64,000 nucleotides of DNA, taken from NCBI GenBank assembly GCA_965261645.1, contig CBDHDJ010000003.1, positions 496,001-560,000 of the forward strand, written 5' to 3'. How positions within the stretch are numbered: the first letter of the stretch is position 1; every line of letters starts with the position of its first letter. Positions 8,232 to 17,316 of the stretch are shown one piece after another. Both the position numbers and the translations under genes were made by a program. The notes below the pieces were generated by a model. The model saw only the letters and a program-made list of their open reading frames with translations, did no database searches and had not been told where the DNA came from. The stretch is from CBDHDJ01 sp965261645 (GTDB lineage Bacteria > Pseudomonadota > Alphaproteobacteria > SHVV01).

Positions 8232-8999
8232 ATGGCGACCAAAGCAAGAAGAAGGCCTTCAAGCGGACCGAACCGGAAAGTGGCCGTTGTGACGGGCGGC
8301 GGTACGGGTATTGGCCGTGCTTGTGCCAACGCGCTGGCCCGTGACGGCTTCGCGGTGGCTGTGATTGGCCGACGCGCCCGGCGCCTTGAGCCGCGGCGCG
8401 GCGAGAAGCTTCACCCCTATCCCTGCGATGTCGCGGATCACGGCCAAATCAAGAAAACCGTAGCGGCAATCCGGAGCGATTTCGGCCGGATCGATGTGGT
8501 GGTCAACTCCGCCGGTGTGATCAAACGCCAGCCCTTGGTGAAGATTACGCAGAACGACATCGCCTATGAGGTCGGCATCAACCTCATCGGCACGATGAAT
8601 TTTTCGTTGGCCTGCGTGCCCGCACTCAAACGGACCAGAGGTACCATCATCAATATGAGCTCGGGCTTCGCCCAGCGCCCGGCAGCGGACACCGCAATCT
8701 ATGCCGCCACCAAAGGGGGCGTGGAATCCTTTTCCAAGGCGCTCGCCGTCGCGCTTGCCCCATCCGGGATCAGGGTCAATGTCGTGAGTCCGGGCCTTGT
8801 GCGAAGCGAGATTTACGCCAATGCCATGGACCGGCGGACCTTCGAGCAGTTCCTTAGCGTACGCCGCAAAGCCTATCCCCTGGGACGAACGGGCGAGCCC
8901 GATGATATCTCGGAAATGGTTTCCTACCTGGCCTCCGGCAAAGCCTCCTGGATCACCGGCGTTGTGATCGCGGTCGATGGCGGGCTAGGTATCGCCTGA
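8232..8999 (+). CDS. Short-chain dehydrogenase/reductase (classical SDR)
   Basis: This 255-residue cytosolic NAD(P)-dependent oxidoreductase has a Rossmann glycine motif VTGGGTGIGRACA (~21-33), NSAGVIKR (~93), catalytic Ser in INMSSGFAQ (~140) and the catalytic pair in YAATKGG (~157-161), then SPGLVRSEI. The C-terminal ITGVVIAVDGGLGIA is typical of the family. ATG 8232 is taken because AGAGGAC precedes it; the frame is open 120 bp further but without a ribosome site. It leads a plus-strand block with a Rieske oxygenase, a NicX-type dioxygenase and an FAD monooxygenase. It is therefore probably a dehydrogenase in the same catabolic route; the substrate is unknown. Confidence 0.88.
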   Translation: MATKARRRPSSGPNRKVAVVTGGGTGIGRACANALARDGFAVAVIGRRARRLEPRRGEKLHPYPCDVADHGQIKKTVAAIRSDFGRIDVVVNSAGVIKRQPLVKITQNDIAYEVGINLIGTMNFSLACVPALKRTRGTIINMSSGFAQRPAADTAIYAATKGGVESFSKALAVALAPSGIRVNVVSPGLVRSEIYANAMDRRTFEQFLSVRRKAYPLGRTGEPDDISEMVSYLASGKASWITGVVIAVDGGLGIA

Positions 9000-9141
9000 C
9001 GGGTTCGCGGGCACGGCGCCTGACAATCGGCGGCTCTGAGATCTCACACCGGGCGCCTTGCGGGCGGCATCATCAGGGGCTACGGTTTTCCCCTGACGAG
9101 ATGCGCCCGCCAACCGTTGCCCACGATAAGGAGGGAGGATC

Positions 9142-10314
9142 ATGGCGCTTACCGACACGCACGTCCGACCTTCAACCAGCCCCGGTCTGGCGACCGGAGA
9201 AGGGCTCACGCCGAGCCGGGCGCCGATCCATCAGGCACGTCACCTGCCTGGCTACATCTATGCCTCGCCCGAGGTGCTCCGGCTCGAAAAAGAAAAATTT
9301 TTCATGAAGGATTGGCTTTGTATGGCCCGGGTCGAGGAGATCGAGAACCCTGGCGACTATATGACGTTCCGAGTCGTCGACGAGCCAGTCATTATCGCCC
9401 GCGATGAGAACGGCGCGCTCAACGCTTTTGCCAACGTGTGCCGCCACCGCGGCGTTGAAGTGGCGAGCGGCGAGGGCAATCTCAAGGAGTTCAGCTGTCC
9501 TTACCACGGCTGGACTTATGATTTACGAGGCCAGCTCATTGGCGCCCCGTATATGAAGGAAGCCCAAGGCTTCAACCCGGCCGACTGTCGCCTGAGTCCG
9601 CTCAGGCTCGGCATCTGGGCCGGCTGGATCTTCGTCACGCTCGACGATGGCGCGCCACCGCTCGAGGACTTCGTGGCGCATTATCAACAGGAGTTCGGGC
9701 ACCTCCGGCAGGAGGACTGCCGGCTGGCGGACAAGCTCGTGCTCGAATTCGACTGCAACTGGAAGTTCATCGTCGAGAATCTGATCGACGTGTATCACGT
9801 CGCGACGCTGCACGTGAAAACCATCGGCCGAAAGCGGGGCGCGGCGGAGAATTACCCCTTCAACCTCTTCCCCCGGGGCGGCACCAGCATGTTCTACCAT
9901 TCAGATCCCATGGTGCCCGGTGGCGAAAGCCTGTTCGGCAACATGCCTTGGCTCGCGGATCAGCATCACAACTATGCCTGTTCAGGGCGCCTGTCCCCGA
10001 ACATGCAACTGATCGCCCGCGCGGATAACGTTCATCCCTTCGTCATGTGGCCGCTCTCACCCGACAGGTGCCGCGTCATCAACTACACGCTGTTTCCACA
10101 AGAGCATTTCGACCAGCCCGATTTCGCCGACAAGATCAAGGTCTACCACGACTACATGCTCGAGGTGCTCGACGAAGACCGCGGGATGATCGCCTCGTTG
10201 CAGCGCAATATGCAGAGCCGGATCTACCAGCCGGGATCGATGTCGAAGCTGGAGACAGGCATCCATCACGTCATTACCGACTTCGTCGAGCGGCTGTTCG
10301 GCGAAAACCCGTGA
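9142..10314 (+). CDS. Rieske non-heme iron oxygenase, alpha (terminal oxygenase) subunit
   Basis: This 390-residue aromatic-ring hydroxylating or demethylating oxygenase has a Rieske [2Fe-2S] motif at Cys100-x-His102 (VCRHRG) and Cys119-x2-His122 (CPYHGWTYD). The mononuclear Fe(II) site is marked by ENLIDVYHVATLH (Asp/His/His, ~210-223), and a late acidic residue in LDEDRGMI provides the third ligand. The strong ribosome site AAGGAGGGAGGATC precedes ATG 9142. It needs an electron-transfer partner (ferredoxin/reductase), which is not encoded nearby. It is 43 bp upstream of the NicX-like gene and almost certainly co-transcribed, which suggests oxidation of an N-heteroaromatic or a related aromatic acid before ring cleavage. 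The substrate is inference only. Confidence 0.92.
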   Translation: MALTDTHVRPSTSPGLATGEGLTPSRAPIHQARHLPGYIYASPEVLRLEKEKFFMKDWLCMARVEEIENPGDYMTFRVVDEPVIIARDENGALNAFANVCRHRGVEVASGEGNLKEFSCPYHGWTYDLRGQLIGAPYMKEAQGFNPADCRLSPLRLGIWAGWIFVTLDDGAPPLEDFVAHYQQEFGHLRQEDCRLADKLVLEFDCNWKFIVENLIDVYHVATLHVKTIGRKRGAAENYPFNLFPRGGTSMFYHSDPMVPGGESLFGNMPWLADQHHNYACSGRLSPNMQLIARADNVHPFVMWPLSPDRCRVINYTLFPQEHFDQPDFADKIKVYHDYMLEVLDEDRGMIASLQRNMQSRIYQPGSMSKLETGIHHVITDFVERLFGENP

Positions 10315-10357
10315 GTCCCGCAGCGGCCCGGGGGCGAAAGCAAAGGGAGAGGTTGTC

Positions 10358-11398
10358 ATGACGGTGACTCAAGCCCAGCTGGTCTCGTTGTGGGAGGACG
10401 TGCTGGGCCTCTCCAACCTGAAGCGGGGCGAGACCGTCGTCATTCTGATCAAACCCGAAGCCAATCCGCGCAACATCGAGGCCGCTTGTGATGCGGCGAT
10501 CAATCGCGGCGCCACGGCGTTGAGCATCAGGCCCCATATCGTCGCTGCGCCACTCAACGACAACCCCATCGCCATGGACGCCATGAGGCAGGCGGACATG
10601 GTGATCGATCTTCTCGGCCTCCACCTTTTGCGGGGGGGCGAGCAGGGCGCGGTGCTGGCGGGGGGAACCCGCGTGCTCTACGTCACAGAACCGCCCGATA
10701 TTCTCGCCCGCATGATGCCGTCAACGGACGACAAGCGCCGCGTCAAGGCTGCGGAAGCCTGTATCAAGAAGGCCAAATCGATGCACGTCGCATCCGAGGC
10801 GGGAACGGACTTCACGGTCGAGCTCGGCGCGTACCCGATCCTCTGCGAGTACGGCTATTCCGATGAACCGGGGCATTGGGATCATTGGCCTGGCGGTTTC
10901 ATTGCGACCTGGCCGAATGAAAAGTCGGCCCATGGCACCGTAGTGATCGACCGCGGCGACATCATGTTGCCCTTCAAGTCTTACGTGCAGACCCCAATCC
11001 AACTCGTCATCGAGAAGGGCTATATCCGTAGGATCGAGGGCGACGGCGACGCCGAATATCTGCGCGAATACATGAGCTCGTTCAACGATCGCGAGGCATA
11101 CGCCGTGTCCCATCTCGGCTGGGGCCTGCAGCCCAAGGCCCAGTGGACGGCCTTGGGCCTCTATGACAAGGCCCAGACCAACGGCAACGACGCCCGCGCC
11201 TTCTACGGCAACTTCATGTTCTCGACCGGTCCCAACACCGACGGCGGCGGCACGCGCGATACCCTTTGCCACCTCGACATTCCGATGAGGAATTGCTCGG
11301 TGGATTTGGATGGCACGCGCATAACCCTCAAGGGCGACGTCATACCCAAAAACCAGCGCGCACCCGCGCTCGGCGGCTCACAACGGCGCAGGAAATGA
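10358..11398 (+). CDS. nicX: 2,5-dihydroxypyridine 5,6-dioxygenase (NicX/Hpo type)
   Basis: This 346-residue protein closely resembles NicX, the Fe(II) dioxygenase that opens 2,5-dihydroxypyridine to N-formylmaleamate in nicotinate degradation; its fold is of the M29 aminopeptidase type. Signature stretches shared with NicX are EPPDILARMMPSTDDKRRVK (~111-130), GHWDHWPGGF (~172), SHLGWGLQPKAQWTA (~251), AFYGNF and CHLDIPMRN. The three Fe ligands known for Pseudomonas NicX (His265, His318, Asp320) correspond here to His252, His305 and Asp307, a constant offset of 13. GGGAGAGGTTGTC precedes the ATG. It follows the Rieske gene by 43 bp. None of the usual later pathway genes (N-formylmaleamate deformylase, maleamate amidohydrolase of isochorismatase type, maleate isomerase) is visible in the window. 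Confidence 0.9.
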   Translation: MTVTQAQLVSLWEDVLGLSNLKRGETVVILIKPEANPRNIEAACDAAINRGATALSIRPHIVAAPLNDNPIAMDAMRQADMVIDLLGLHLLRGGEQGAVLAGGTRVLYVTEPPDILARMMPSTDDKRRVKAAEACIKKAKSMHVASEAGTDFTVELGAYPILCEYGYSDEPGHWDHWPGGFIATWPNEKSAHGTVVIDRGDIMLPFKSYVQTPIQLVIEKGYIRRIEGDGDAEYLREYMSSFNDREAYAVSHLGWGLQPKAQWTALGLYDKAQTNGNDARAFYGNFMFSTGPNTDGGGTRDTLCHLDIPMRNCSVDLDGTRITLKGDVIPKNQRAPALGGSQRRRK

Positions 11399-11836
11399 CA
11401 CGGCGCGCGATATCTTCACGCTTGCGCACAAACGCCAGTTGTTTATCCCTGCGTACAAGTTGCCGTCGCCGGCACGAGTGGCAAATCCCGAAGTCAGGCA
11501 GCACTCAATAGTCCGCTTTTGGCGAGTTTCGGTCCTCAGAGTGGGGAGCGAATTACGACCGCTTTCCCGTAACCAGCAGACATTCAGCGAGCCGATGTCC
11601 GCTTCTAGCCCGAATATCGGACCAAGATTTCCGCCGATGACCGGAGCCAGGCCATAGCTTTACGGCTGGGCCTGGGCCAGAGCGGACTCTGGAATCCCTG
11701 GCAAGAGTTCGAGCTTCCGGTACGGGTTGAGGGCGCAACCGCCTCGTTCCCTGCGCGCGAACAAACATGTTTTGCGATCGGCCGGTGGGATGCGGTTTAA
11801 TTCAGCCCATTGGGAGGCGAGCAGAGGGGTCCGACA
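11399..11836 (+). other. Intergenic gap with no supported gene
   Basis: This is 438 bp between the NicX-like and FAD-monooxygenase genes. I see no conserved reading frame. It contains a CAGACATTCAGCGAG / GATGTCCGCTTCTAG pair near 11578-11610, of the 'gacatt...tgtccgc' type that recurs in other gaps here (about 13698, 28153 and 31167). The gap suggests that the monooxygenase has its own promoter. Confidence 0.45.
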
Positions 11837-13048
11837 ATGGCGCAACGTCACGCGGAGATCGCCGGCGCGGGTTTCGCCGGCCTGACCGCAGCGGCGGCGC
11901 TCGCGCAACGCGGCTGGTCGGTGCGGGTGCACGAACGCGCGGCCGAGGCGCGCGAGTTCGGCGCTGGAATCTGGACCTTTGAGAACGGAGTCCGCGTGCT
12001 CAACGCGATCGGCGCGGCCGACGAGGCCTTCGAGGGTGCCCTCCACACGCCCTCGTTTGAAACCCGCAACACGCGGGGCCAGCAGGTTAATTATCTTGGG
12101 TTCGGCACCCATGAAACCGGCGGGCGCCTTCTGTGTGTCACACGCCGCCATTTGCACGGTGCGGTGCTCAATGCGGCCTTGCGCTCGGGTGTCGAGGTCG
12201 TGACCAGCTCAAAGGCCATCGGCGCCACGCCGGAGGGCGAACTCCTTATCGACGGCGGGAAAAGCTACCAGGCGGACCTCGTGATCGCCGCAGATGGGGC
12301 TGGTTCCAGCGTGCGCGATTCCCTAGGCCTGCTCAAGCGCCGGTGGCGCCATACCAGCGGCGCCATTCGCGTCAACGTCTCCCGCAAACCGGAAGAGGTT
12401 GACCACCCGATCTGGAGTCTGAACATCGACTTCGTGAACGGCATCCGCCGCGTCCTCTTCACGCCGTGCAGCAAGGAGGTGCTCTATATCGGATTCCGCG
12501 GTCTGGCGGCTGACAAGGAGGCCTCCCGCGTGCCCGTGAACAAGAAGGCGTGGAGCAACTCCTTCCCTGAGTTGGCGGAATTCTTCGATCGCATCCCAGA
12601 CAGCGGCCCGGACGCCGGGCGCTGGGATTATTACGAGACATTGTGGCTGCACCGCTGGTCGAAGGGGCGCTGTGCGGTCATCGGCGATGCGGCCCACGCC
12701 ATGCTGCCGGGCCTCGGCCAGGGCTGCGGCACCGCGCTTCAGAACGCCTTGAGCCTTGCCACCTTTCTCGACGAGCACAAGACCATGGAGGAGGCCTTCG
12801 CCGCCTGGGAGCAGCGCGAGCGGCCGATCACCGAACATATTCAGATCTGGTCCCGCATCGGAGATCCGCCCATGCGCATCCCCGAGCAAATTATCCGGTT
12901 CGCTTACAGCCTGCCGATCATCAAACCCTGGACCACGAGAAACCGCACCAAGCCGTCGCTCTACACGCCGCATGGCACCGAAGGCGATGAACGTTGGTTG
13001 CCCAAGGCGATGCGGGGGGAATCGCAGGTTGCCGAGGATGCATCATGA
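11837..13048 (+). CDS. FAD-dependent monooxygenase (class A, aromatic hydroxylase type)
   Basis: This 403-residue flavoprotein monooxygenase has an N-terminal FAD-binding AGAGFAGLTAAAAL (GxGxxG, ~7-20), the DG motif AADGAGSSVRDS (~152) and the GD motif RCAVIGDAAHAMLPGLGQGC (~280-300), where FAD ribityl and NADPH contacts lie. These are the marks of single-component hydroxylases such as p-hydroxybenzoate and 6-hydroxynicotinate hydroxylases. ATG 11837 is chosen because AGAGGGG lies 8 bp upstream. Given the upstream NicX-type gene, a hydroxylation producing a dihydroxypyridine (a NicC or HspB-like role) is plausible, but overall similarity to NicC is low and the assignment is inference. Confidence 0.87.
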   Translation: MAQRHAEIAGAGFAGLTAAAALAQRGWSVRVHERAAEAREFGAGIWTFENGVRVLNAIGAADEAFEGALHTPSFETRNTRGQQVNYLGFGTHETGGRLLCVTRRHLHGAVLNAALRSGVEVVTSSKAIGATPEGELLIDGGKSYQADLVIAADGAGSSVRDSLGLLKRRWRHTSGAIRVNVSRKPEEVDHPIWSLNIDFVNGIRRVLFTPCSKEVLYIGFRGLAADKEASRVPVNKKAWSNSFPELAEFFDRIPDSGPDAGRWDYYETLWLHRWSKGRCAVIGDAAHAMLPGLGQGCGTALQNALSLATFLDEHKTMEEAFAAWEQRERPITEHIQIWSRIGDPPMRIPEQIIRFAYSLPIIKPWTTRNRTKPSLYTPHGTEGDERWLPKAMRGESQVAEDAS

Positions 13049-13370
13049 GCCCACGCGCCGAGGAGCCAAAGCGCCATTCAGATTGGCGCTCTCGTGACTG
13101 AATTGGGTCAGAGGCGGTCGTCTAGAGTGGTGCTGTCTCACGACCACAGATAGCCGCGGGCAGTCGTTCGGCCCCCCATCCACTTTCGCATTGCCGCGCA
13201 ACAAAGACCGCAATTTGGCACATCGCGATGCCGGTGATGGGAACACTCCCCCGCATCAGAAGCGTGCCCAAGAACGTGTCTTAGAAGTCTAAAATGATCC
13301 AATATCGGTGGTACGAAAATCACCGTCGCAGGATCTCCGCCAACAGCCAAGTGCCCAGCCGTATTGTCCT
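13049..13370 (-). other. Intergenic gap with no supported gene
   Basis: This is 322 bp between the monooxygenase and a convergent small membrane-protein gene. No conserved frame, RNA gene or strong hairpin was recognised. Confidence 0.4.
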
Positions 13371-13613
13371 TTATCCCTGCACTTTCTTTTCAACGATATT
13401 GCTTAATACCAGAAGAGTGACAGGCCAAATACCTACCCAAATTCCCCACCGCTCTGCATGAGCTTCTTGAAGGACCTCTCTTAATGCAGGATCGTCAATA
13501 CCGCTAAGGACTGGCCTTATGAGTTCGAATTCTGGCCCGAAGTACCACAGCAGCCACGCAAGCGGGACAGATAAAGTTCCCAACCAAAACAAAACTTGAG
13601 GCAGCGTTTTCAT
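13371..13613 (-). CDS. Small two-helix membrane protein of unknown function
   Basis: This is an 80-residue protein with a hydrophobic segment at residues ~5-25 (VLFWLGTLSVPLAWLLWYFG), a charged middle (~30-57) and a second hydrophobic segment at ~58-72 (WGIWVGIWPVTLLVLSNIV), ending in a short basic tail. It is probably an inner-membrane protein. The start is well supported by GAGGAGGGAACC just upstream of the ATG at 13613. I recognise no family. It is convergent with the FAD monooxygenase and lies upstream of IS3 copy B. Confidence 0.65.
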   Translation of the reverse strand: MKTLPQVLFWLGTLSVPLAWLLWYFGPEFELIRPVLSGIDDPALREVLQEAHAERWGIWVGIWPVTLLVLSNIVEKKVQG

Positions 13614-13840
13614 GGTTCCCTCCTCTGAGCGTGTTGCAGAGCTCGGTCATCCAGCGCGAGCACTCGTTGTTCCGGAAGCTACCTCATCATGCTCGATGTC
13701 CGCAACGGGTCGTGAGCGGACCAAAAGTGGCTCAATCGCTTTAGGCCGGTCAGCGGCCGTCAGCCGACAATGCGCCCTCGTTGTGTTCTTTACGCCGACT
13801 TTGGACCGTTAGTCGAACATGCGGCTCCGCATGCGCCGGG

Positions 13841-15352
13841 TGTCTGACGTCAGCGCCTTTGGGACAAATTGAGGTAATTGCATACCGGAGGATTTCTGTC
13901 TCATCGTAGTGACCGAAGGGAACGAAGATGAGACAGAAATCAATGAGCAAGAACGACCCGGCGGATGGAACGGTTCGGGATATTCGCCGCAAGACACGCA
14001 AGCAGTATACGGCTGAGGAGAAGATCCGGATCGTGGTGTCGGGCCTGCGCGGCGAGGAGAGCATCGCCGCCTTGTGCCGCCGCGAGGGCATCGCCGAGGG
14101 TCTGTATTACAGCTGGTCGAAAGAGTTTTTGGAAGCGGGCAAGAAGCGGCTCGCCGGCGACACCGGGCGCCAAGCGACCTCGGGCGAGGTTAAAGGCCTG
14201 CGCCAGGAGATGCGCGACTTGAAGGAGTTGGTCGCCGAACTTTCGCTGGAGAACCGGCTTCTCAAAAAAAACATGATCGGGCATGGGGGAGACGAGGAAT
14301 GAGGTATCCCGCATCCGAGAAGCTGGAGATCATCCGCCTGGTCGAGCAGTCCCACCTGGGCGTCGGGTCCACTTTGGACAAGCTGGGCATTCCGAAGACC
14401 ACCTTTTATCGCTGGTACGATCGCTTTCTGGCCTTTGGCGACGCCGGTCTTGAGGATCGCAACAGCAGCCCAGGCCGGGTGTGGAACCGGATCCCGGATG
14501 ATGTCCGGGGGCAGATCATCGATCTTGCCCTGGAGGAGACGCAACTGTCGCCCCGGGAACTGGCCGTCAGGTTTACGGACACCAGGGGCTACTTTGTCTC
14601 GGAAGCCTCGGTTTACCGGCTTCTCAAGGCCCACGACCTGATCACCAGCCCCGCTTTCGTGGTCATCAAGGCAGCCGATGAGTTCCGCGACAAGACCACG
14701 GCGCCGAACCAGCTGTGGCAGACCGACTTCACCTATCTCAAGGTCATCGGCTGGGGCTGGTTTTACCTGTCGACCATCCTGGACGACTATTCCCGCTACA
14801 TCATTGCTTGGAAGCTCTGCACCAACATGACGGCGGACGATGTGACGGCAACACTGAAGTTGGCGCTAGAAGCCTCAGGCTGCAATCGCGCCAATGTCGT
14901 CCACAAGCCGAAGCTGCTCAGCGACAACGGCTCGTCCTATATCTCCGGCGATCTGGCTGAATGGCTCGAGGACCACGGTATGGATCACGTTCGGGGCGCA
15001 CCGTATCACCCGCAAACCCAGGGCAAGATCGAGCGCTGGCATCAAACGCTGAAGAACCGGATCCTGCTTGAAAATTATTATCTACCCGGCGATCTCGAAA
15101 ACCAGATCAGCGCCTTCGTCGATCACTACAACAACCAACGCTACCACGAGAGCATCGGCAACGTAACTCCAGCCGACGCCTACTTTGGACGCCACACCGC
15201 CATCATCGAAAAGAGAAAAAAAGATCAAAAAACTGACCCCCCAAAACCGCCGCTTGAACCATCAAAGCCAAGCGGCTTAACATCAAACAAAGATGAGCCA
15301 GATCCTCCCTATGAAACACGCTCAACAGTCCCATTTGTTTTGATGACGGACA
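13841..15352 (+). mobile_element. IS3-family insertion sequence, copy B (no target duplication)
   Basis: The ends are TGTCTGACGTCA at 13841 and TGATGACGGACA ending at 15352. The flanking tetranucleotides differ (CGGG left, GGCG right). The right side enters a truncated IS256 copy, and the missing IS256 part is not on the left side. The element was therefore involved in a deletion or rearrangement after insertion. Confidence 0.92.
13928..14302 (+). CDS. IS3-family transposase OrfA, copy B
   Basis: This is a 124-residue helix-turn-helix plus leucine-zipper OrfA, almost identical to copy A. ATG 13928 follows GAAGGGAACGAAG. The slippery A8 run near 14265 precedes the overlap with orfB (ATGA at 14299-14302). 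It probably binds the inverted repeats and, by -1 frameshifting, forms the OrfAB transposase. Confidence 0.9.
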   Translation: MRQKSMSKNDPADGTVRDIRRKTRKQYTAEEKIRIVVSGLRGEESIAALCRREGIAEGLYYSWSKEFLEAGKKRLAGDTGRQATSGEVKGLRQEMRDLKELVAELSLENRLLKKNMIGHGGDEE

Positions 15353-15429
15353 GGCGCACGGTCGCAAAGGTGCTTTCGATGGGATTGGTGGTGCGAATGT
15401 GCTTCCAGTGCTCGGCCGGGAAGTCGTAG
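14299..15429 (+). CDS. IS3-family transposase OrfB, copy B (reads out of the IS)
   Basis: The DDE integrase core is intact (TDFTYLK, LDDYSRYI, SDNGSSYIS, GKIERWHQTLKNR). As in copies A and D, the A7 run near 15220 (A6 in copy C) changes the frame near the C-terminus. The protein continues past the element into the truncated IS256 on the opposite strand, ending at 15429 with residues unrelated to OrfB. The core residues 1-310 match the other copies. Confidence 0.86.
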   Translation: MRYPASEKLEIIRLVEQSHLGVGSTLDKLGIPKTTFYRWYDRFLAFGDAGLEDRNSSPGRVWNRIPDDVRGQIIDLALEETQLSPRELAVRFTDTRGYFVSEASVYRLLKAHDLITSPAFVVIKAADEFRDKTTAPNQLWQTDFTYLKVIGWGWFYLSTILDDYSRYIIAWKLCTNMTADDVTATLKLALEASGCNRANVVHKPKLLSDNGSSYISGDLAEWLEDHGMDHVRGAPYHPQTQGKIERWHQTLKNRILLENYYLPGDLENQISAFVDHYNNQRYHESIGNVTPADAYFGRHTAIIEKRKKDQKTDPPKPPLEPSKPSGLTSNKDEPDPPYETRSTVPFVLMTDRRTVAKVLSMGLVVRMCFQCSAGKS

Positions 15430-16430
15430 AAGGCGAGCAACACGTCGCGGTCCTTGGCCAGGCAGGCCACCGCTTTGTCGTACTTGGGGCCATAGGCCTC
15501 GAGGAAGAAGTCGAAGGCCTTCTCGGCCACCGCGCGGGTCTCGGCCATCCAGATGTCCTGTAGGTGCTGCTTGGCGCGTGGCTGGACGGACTTCGGGAGC
15601 TTGTTGAGCACGTTGGCGGTCTTGTGCACCCAACAGCGCTGCTCGCGCGTCGTCCCGTAGACCTCGCGCAAGGCTTTCCAGAAACCGAGCGCCCCGTCGC
15701 CGGTGGCCAGCTCGGGCGCAATCGCCAGGCCGCGGCGCTTGAGATCGAGCAGCACTTCGCGCCAGGACTGGGCGCTCTCCCGGTAGCCGTCGGCGATCGC
15801 CAGCAGCTCCTTGCGGCCCAGCTCGTCGGCACCGATGATCACGCACATGCATTGCTTGTCATGGTCGAGCCGTGGTGAGAAGTAGACGCCCTCGGCCCAG
15901 AAGTAGACATAACGCTTGGCCGAGAGATCGCGCCGTTGCCAATGCTCCAGCTCGCCTTGCCAGACCTCCTTGAGGCGGGCAATGGTCGAGGCCGAGAGCC
16001 CCGGCGCCTCGGGCCCCAAGAGCGCCGCAAGCGCCGCGCAGAAATCGCCCGTGGAGATGCCCTTCAGATAAAGCCAGGGCAGGAGTTCCTCGATCGACTT
16101 GGCGCGCCTGAGATAGGCAGGCAAGATCCGTGAGGTGAAGCGAACCCGCGGCCCCGTCTCGCCGGCGCCTCGGTCGCGCACCCTGGGACAGCGCACCGCA
16201 ACCGGACCAATGCCGGTCTGGATCTCGCGCTCCGGCAAATGCCCGTGGCGTACGATCCGACGGCGGCCGGCCGAGTCCGTCAGATGCGCATACGCCTCGA
16301 CAAAACCGGCAACTTCCGCCGCCACCGCTTGCCCAAGTAAACGCCGCGCACCAAGACGCAAAACCTCCGTCAGCGGATCGTCCTCAAATGATCCAGGTTG
16401 GCGAAGCTGGACGACTGTATCCTCTCTCAT
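15353..16430 (-). pseudogene. IS256-family transposase, C-terminus lost
   Basis: From ATG 16430 the protein matches copy 1 (few substitutions, for example Pro to Ala in RILPAYLRR and Tyr to His in AKQHLQD) through TTNPIESTFATVRL. It then runs into the IS3 end (SVIKTNGTVERVS) and stops. The last ~58 residues of the transposase are missing. The catalytic Glu in NPIEST is retained but the C-terminal domain is not, so it is probably inactive. Confidence 0.88.
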
Positions 16431-16523
16431 GGCGTATCCCTCCTTCGTGGAAAATGGCGACTCCAACATCGCCAGGATACGCCGCCCTCATCTCATCCCA
16501 TCACCAACTTTCGGGTATAGCTC
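15353..16523 (-). mobile_element. IS256-family element, copy 2, truncated by IS3 copy B
   Basis: This is the same element as 503-1883 in reverse orientation. Its transposase-start end (GAGCTATACCCGAAAGTTGG, reverse-complemented) ends at 16523. The other end is missing: at 15353 the sequence passes directly into the IS3 right end. About 210 bp (transposase C-terminus and right repeat) are lost from the window. It inserted into the 3' part of an ABC ATPase gene. Confidence 0.9.
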
Positions 16524-17316
16524 GTAGCTCGCCGATGATGTCCACTGGCGATTGCACGTAGTAGAGCATGGCATCGCCGACATCTTCGCTGTCCCAGCGC
16601 CCGTAGACAAAGCCGCTAGGCAAAGGCTTTTGCACCTCGAACACATGCCCCTTGACATGGCGGTCGATCAGCTGCTGGGGCGGGCCCGCGTCGAGAATCT
16701 CACCGTCATCGATGACGATGATGCGGTCGCAGAGACGCTGCGCCTCGTCCATGTAGTGGGTCGTCAGCAGCAAGGTCTTGCCGCGCCTTTTCAGCTCCAG
16801 CATTTGCTTCCAAATGAGCACGCGCGCCTGCGGGTCGAGGCCGGTCGTCGGTTCGTCGAGGATGAGCAAATCGGGCTCGTTGATCAACGCCCGGGCAATG
16901 ACGAGGCGCCGCTTCATCCCGCCGGGGAGCTGCATCACCCTGGCCCCGGTCCTGTCCTGTAACTGCATGAAGGCCAGCAGCTCGGGCACCCGAGAGCGGA
17001 CCACGGCGAGCGGCAGACCGAAGTAGCGGCCATAGATCTCCAGGTTTTCCTGGACCGTTATGTCCGGGTCGAGGTTGGTTTCCTGCGGGACCAGGCCGAT
17101 CCGCTGCACGGGTACGCCGAATACTGTGAGGTCAGCCTCGGTCACTGAGCACAGCCCCATGATCATGCGCATCGTCGTCGTCTTGCCGGCGCCGTTCGGG
17201 CCGGGCAGGCCAACGCAGGCAGCGCGCTCGACTGAGAAATCGATCCCCTTCACCGCCTCGAACTTGCCGAAGCGCTTGGTGAGTCCACGCGCGACGATGA
17301 CTGGCGTATCGTTCAT
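16501..17316 (-). pseudogene. NodI/DrrA-like ABC transporter ATPase, truncated and degraded
   Basis: This is the ATP-binding subunit of an ABC-2 type exporter. It has Walker A GPNGAGKTTT (~39-48), Walker B LLILDEPTTGLDP (~150) and an H-loop LLLTTHYMDEA (~180). Three lesions are visible. About 15-18 residues seem to be missing between DLTVFGVPVQ and RIGLVPQETN. The LSGGMKRR signature reads LPGGMKRR (Ser to Pro at the ATP-contacting Ser). The C-terminus ends inside IS256 copy 2 (last residues AIPESW come from the IS end). No permease partner follows, since the IS elements intervene. It is probably non-functional. The start at 17316 is the family-typical position before VARGLTKRFGKFEAVKGI. Confidence 0.8.
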
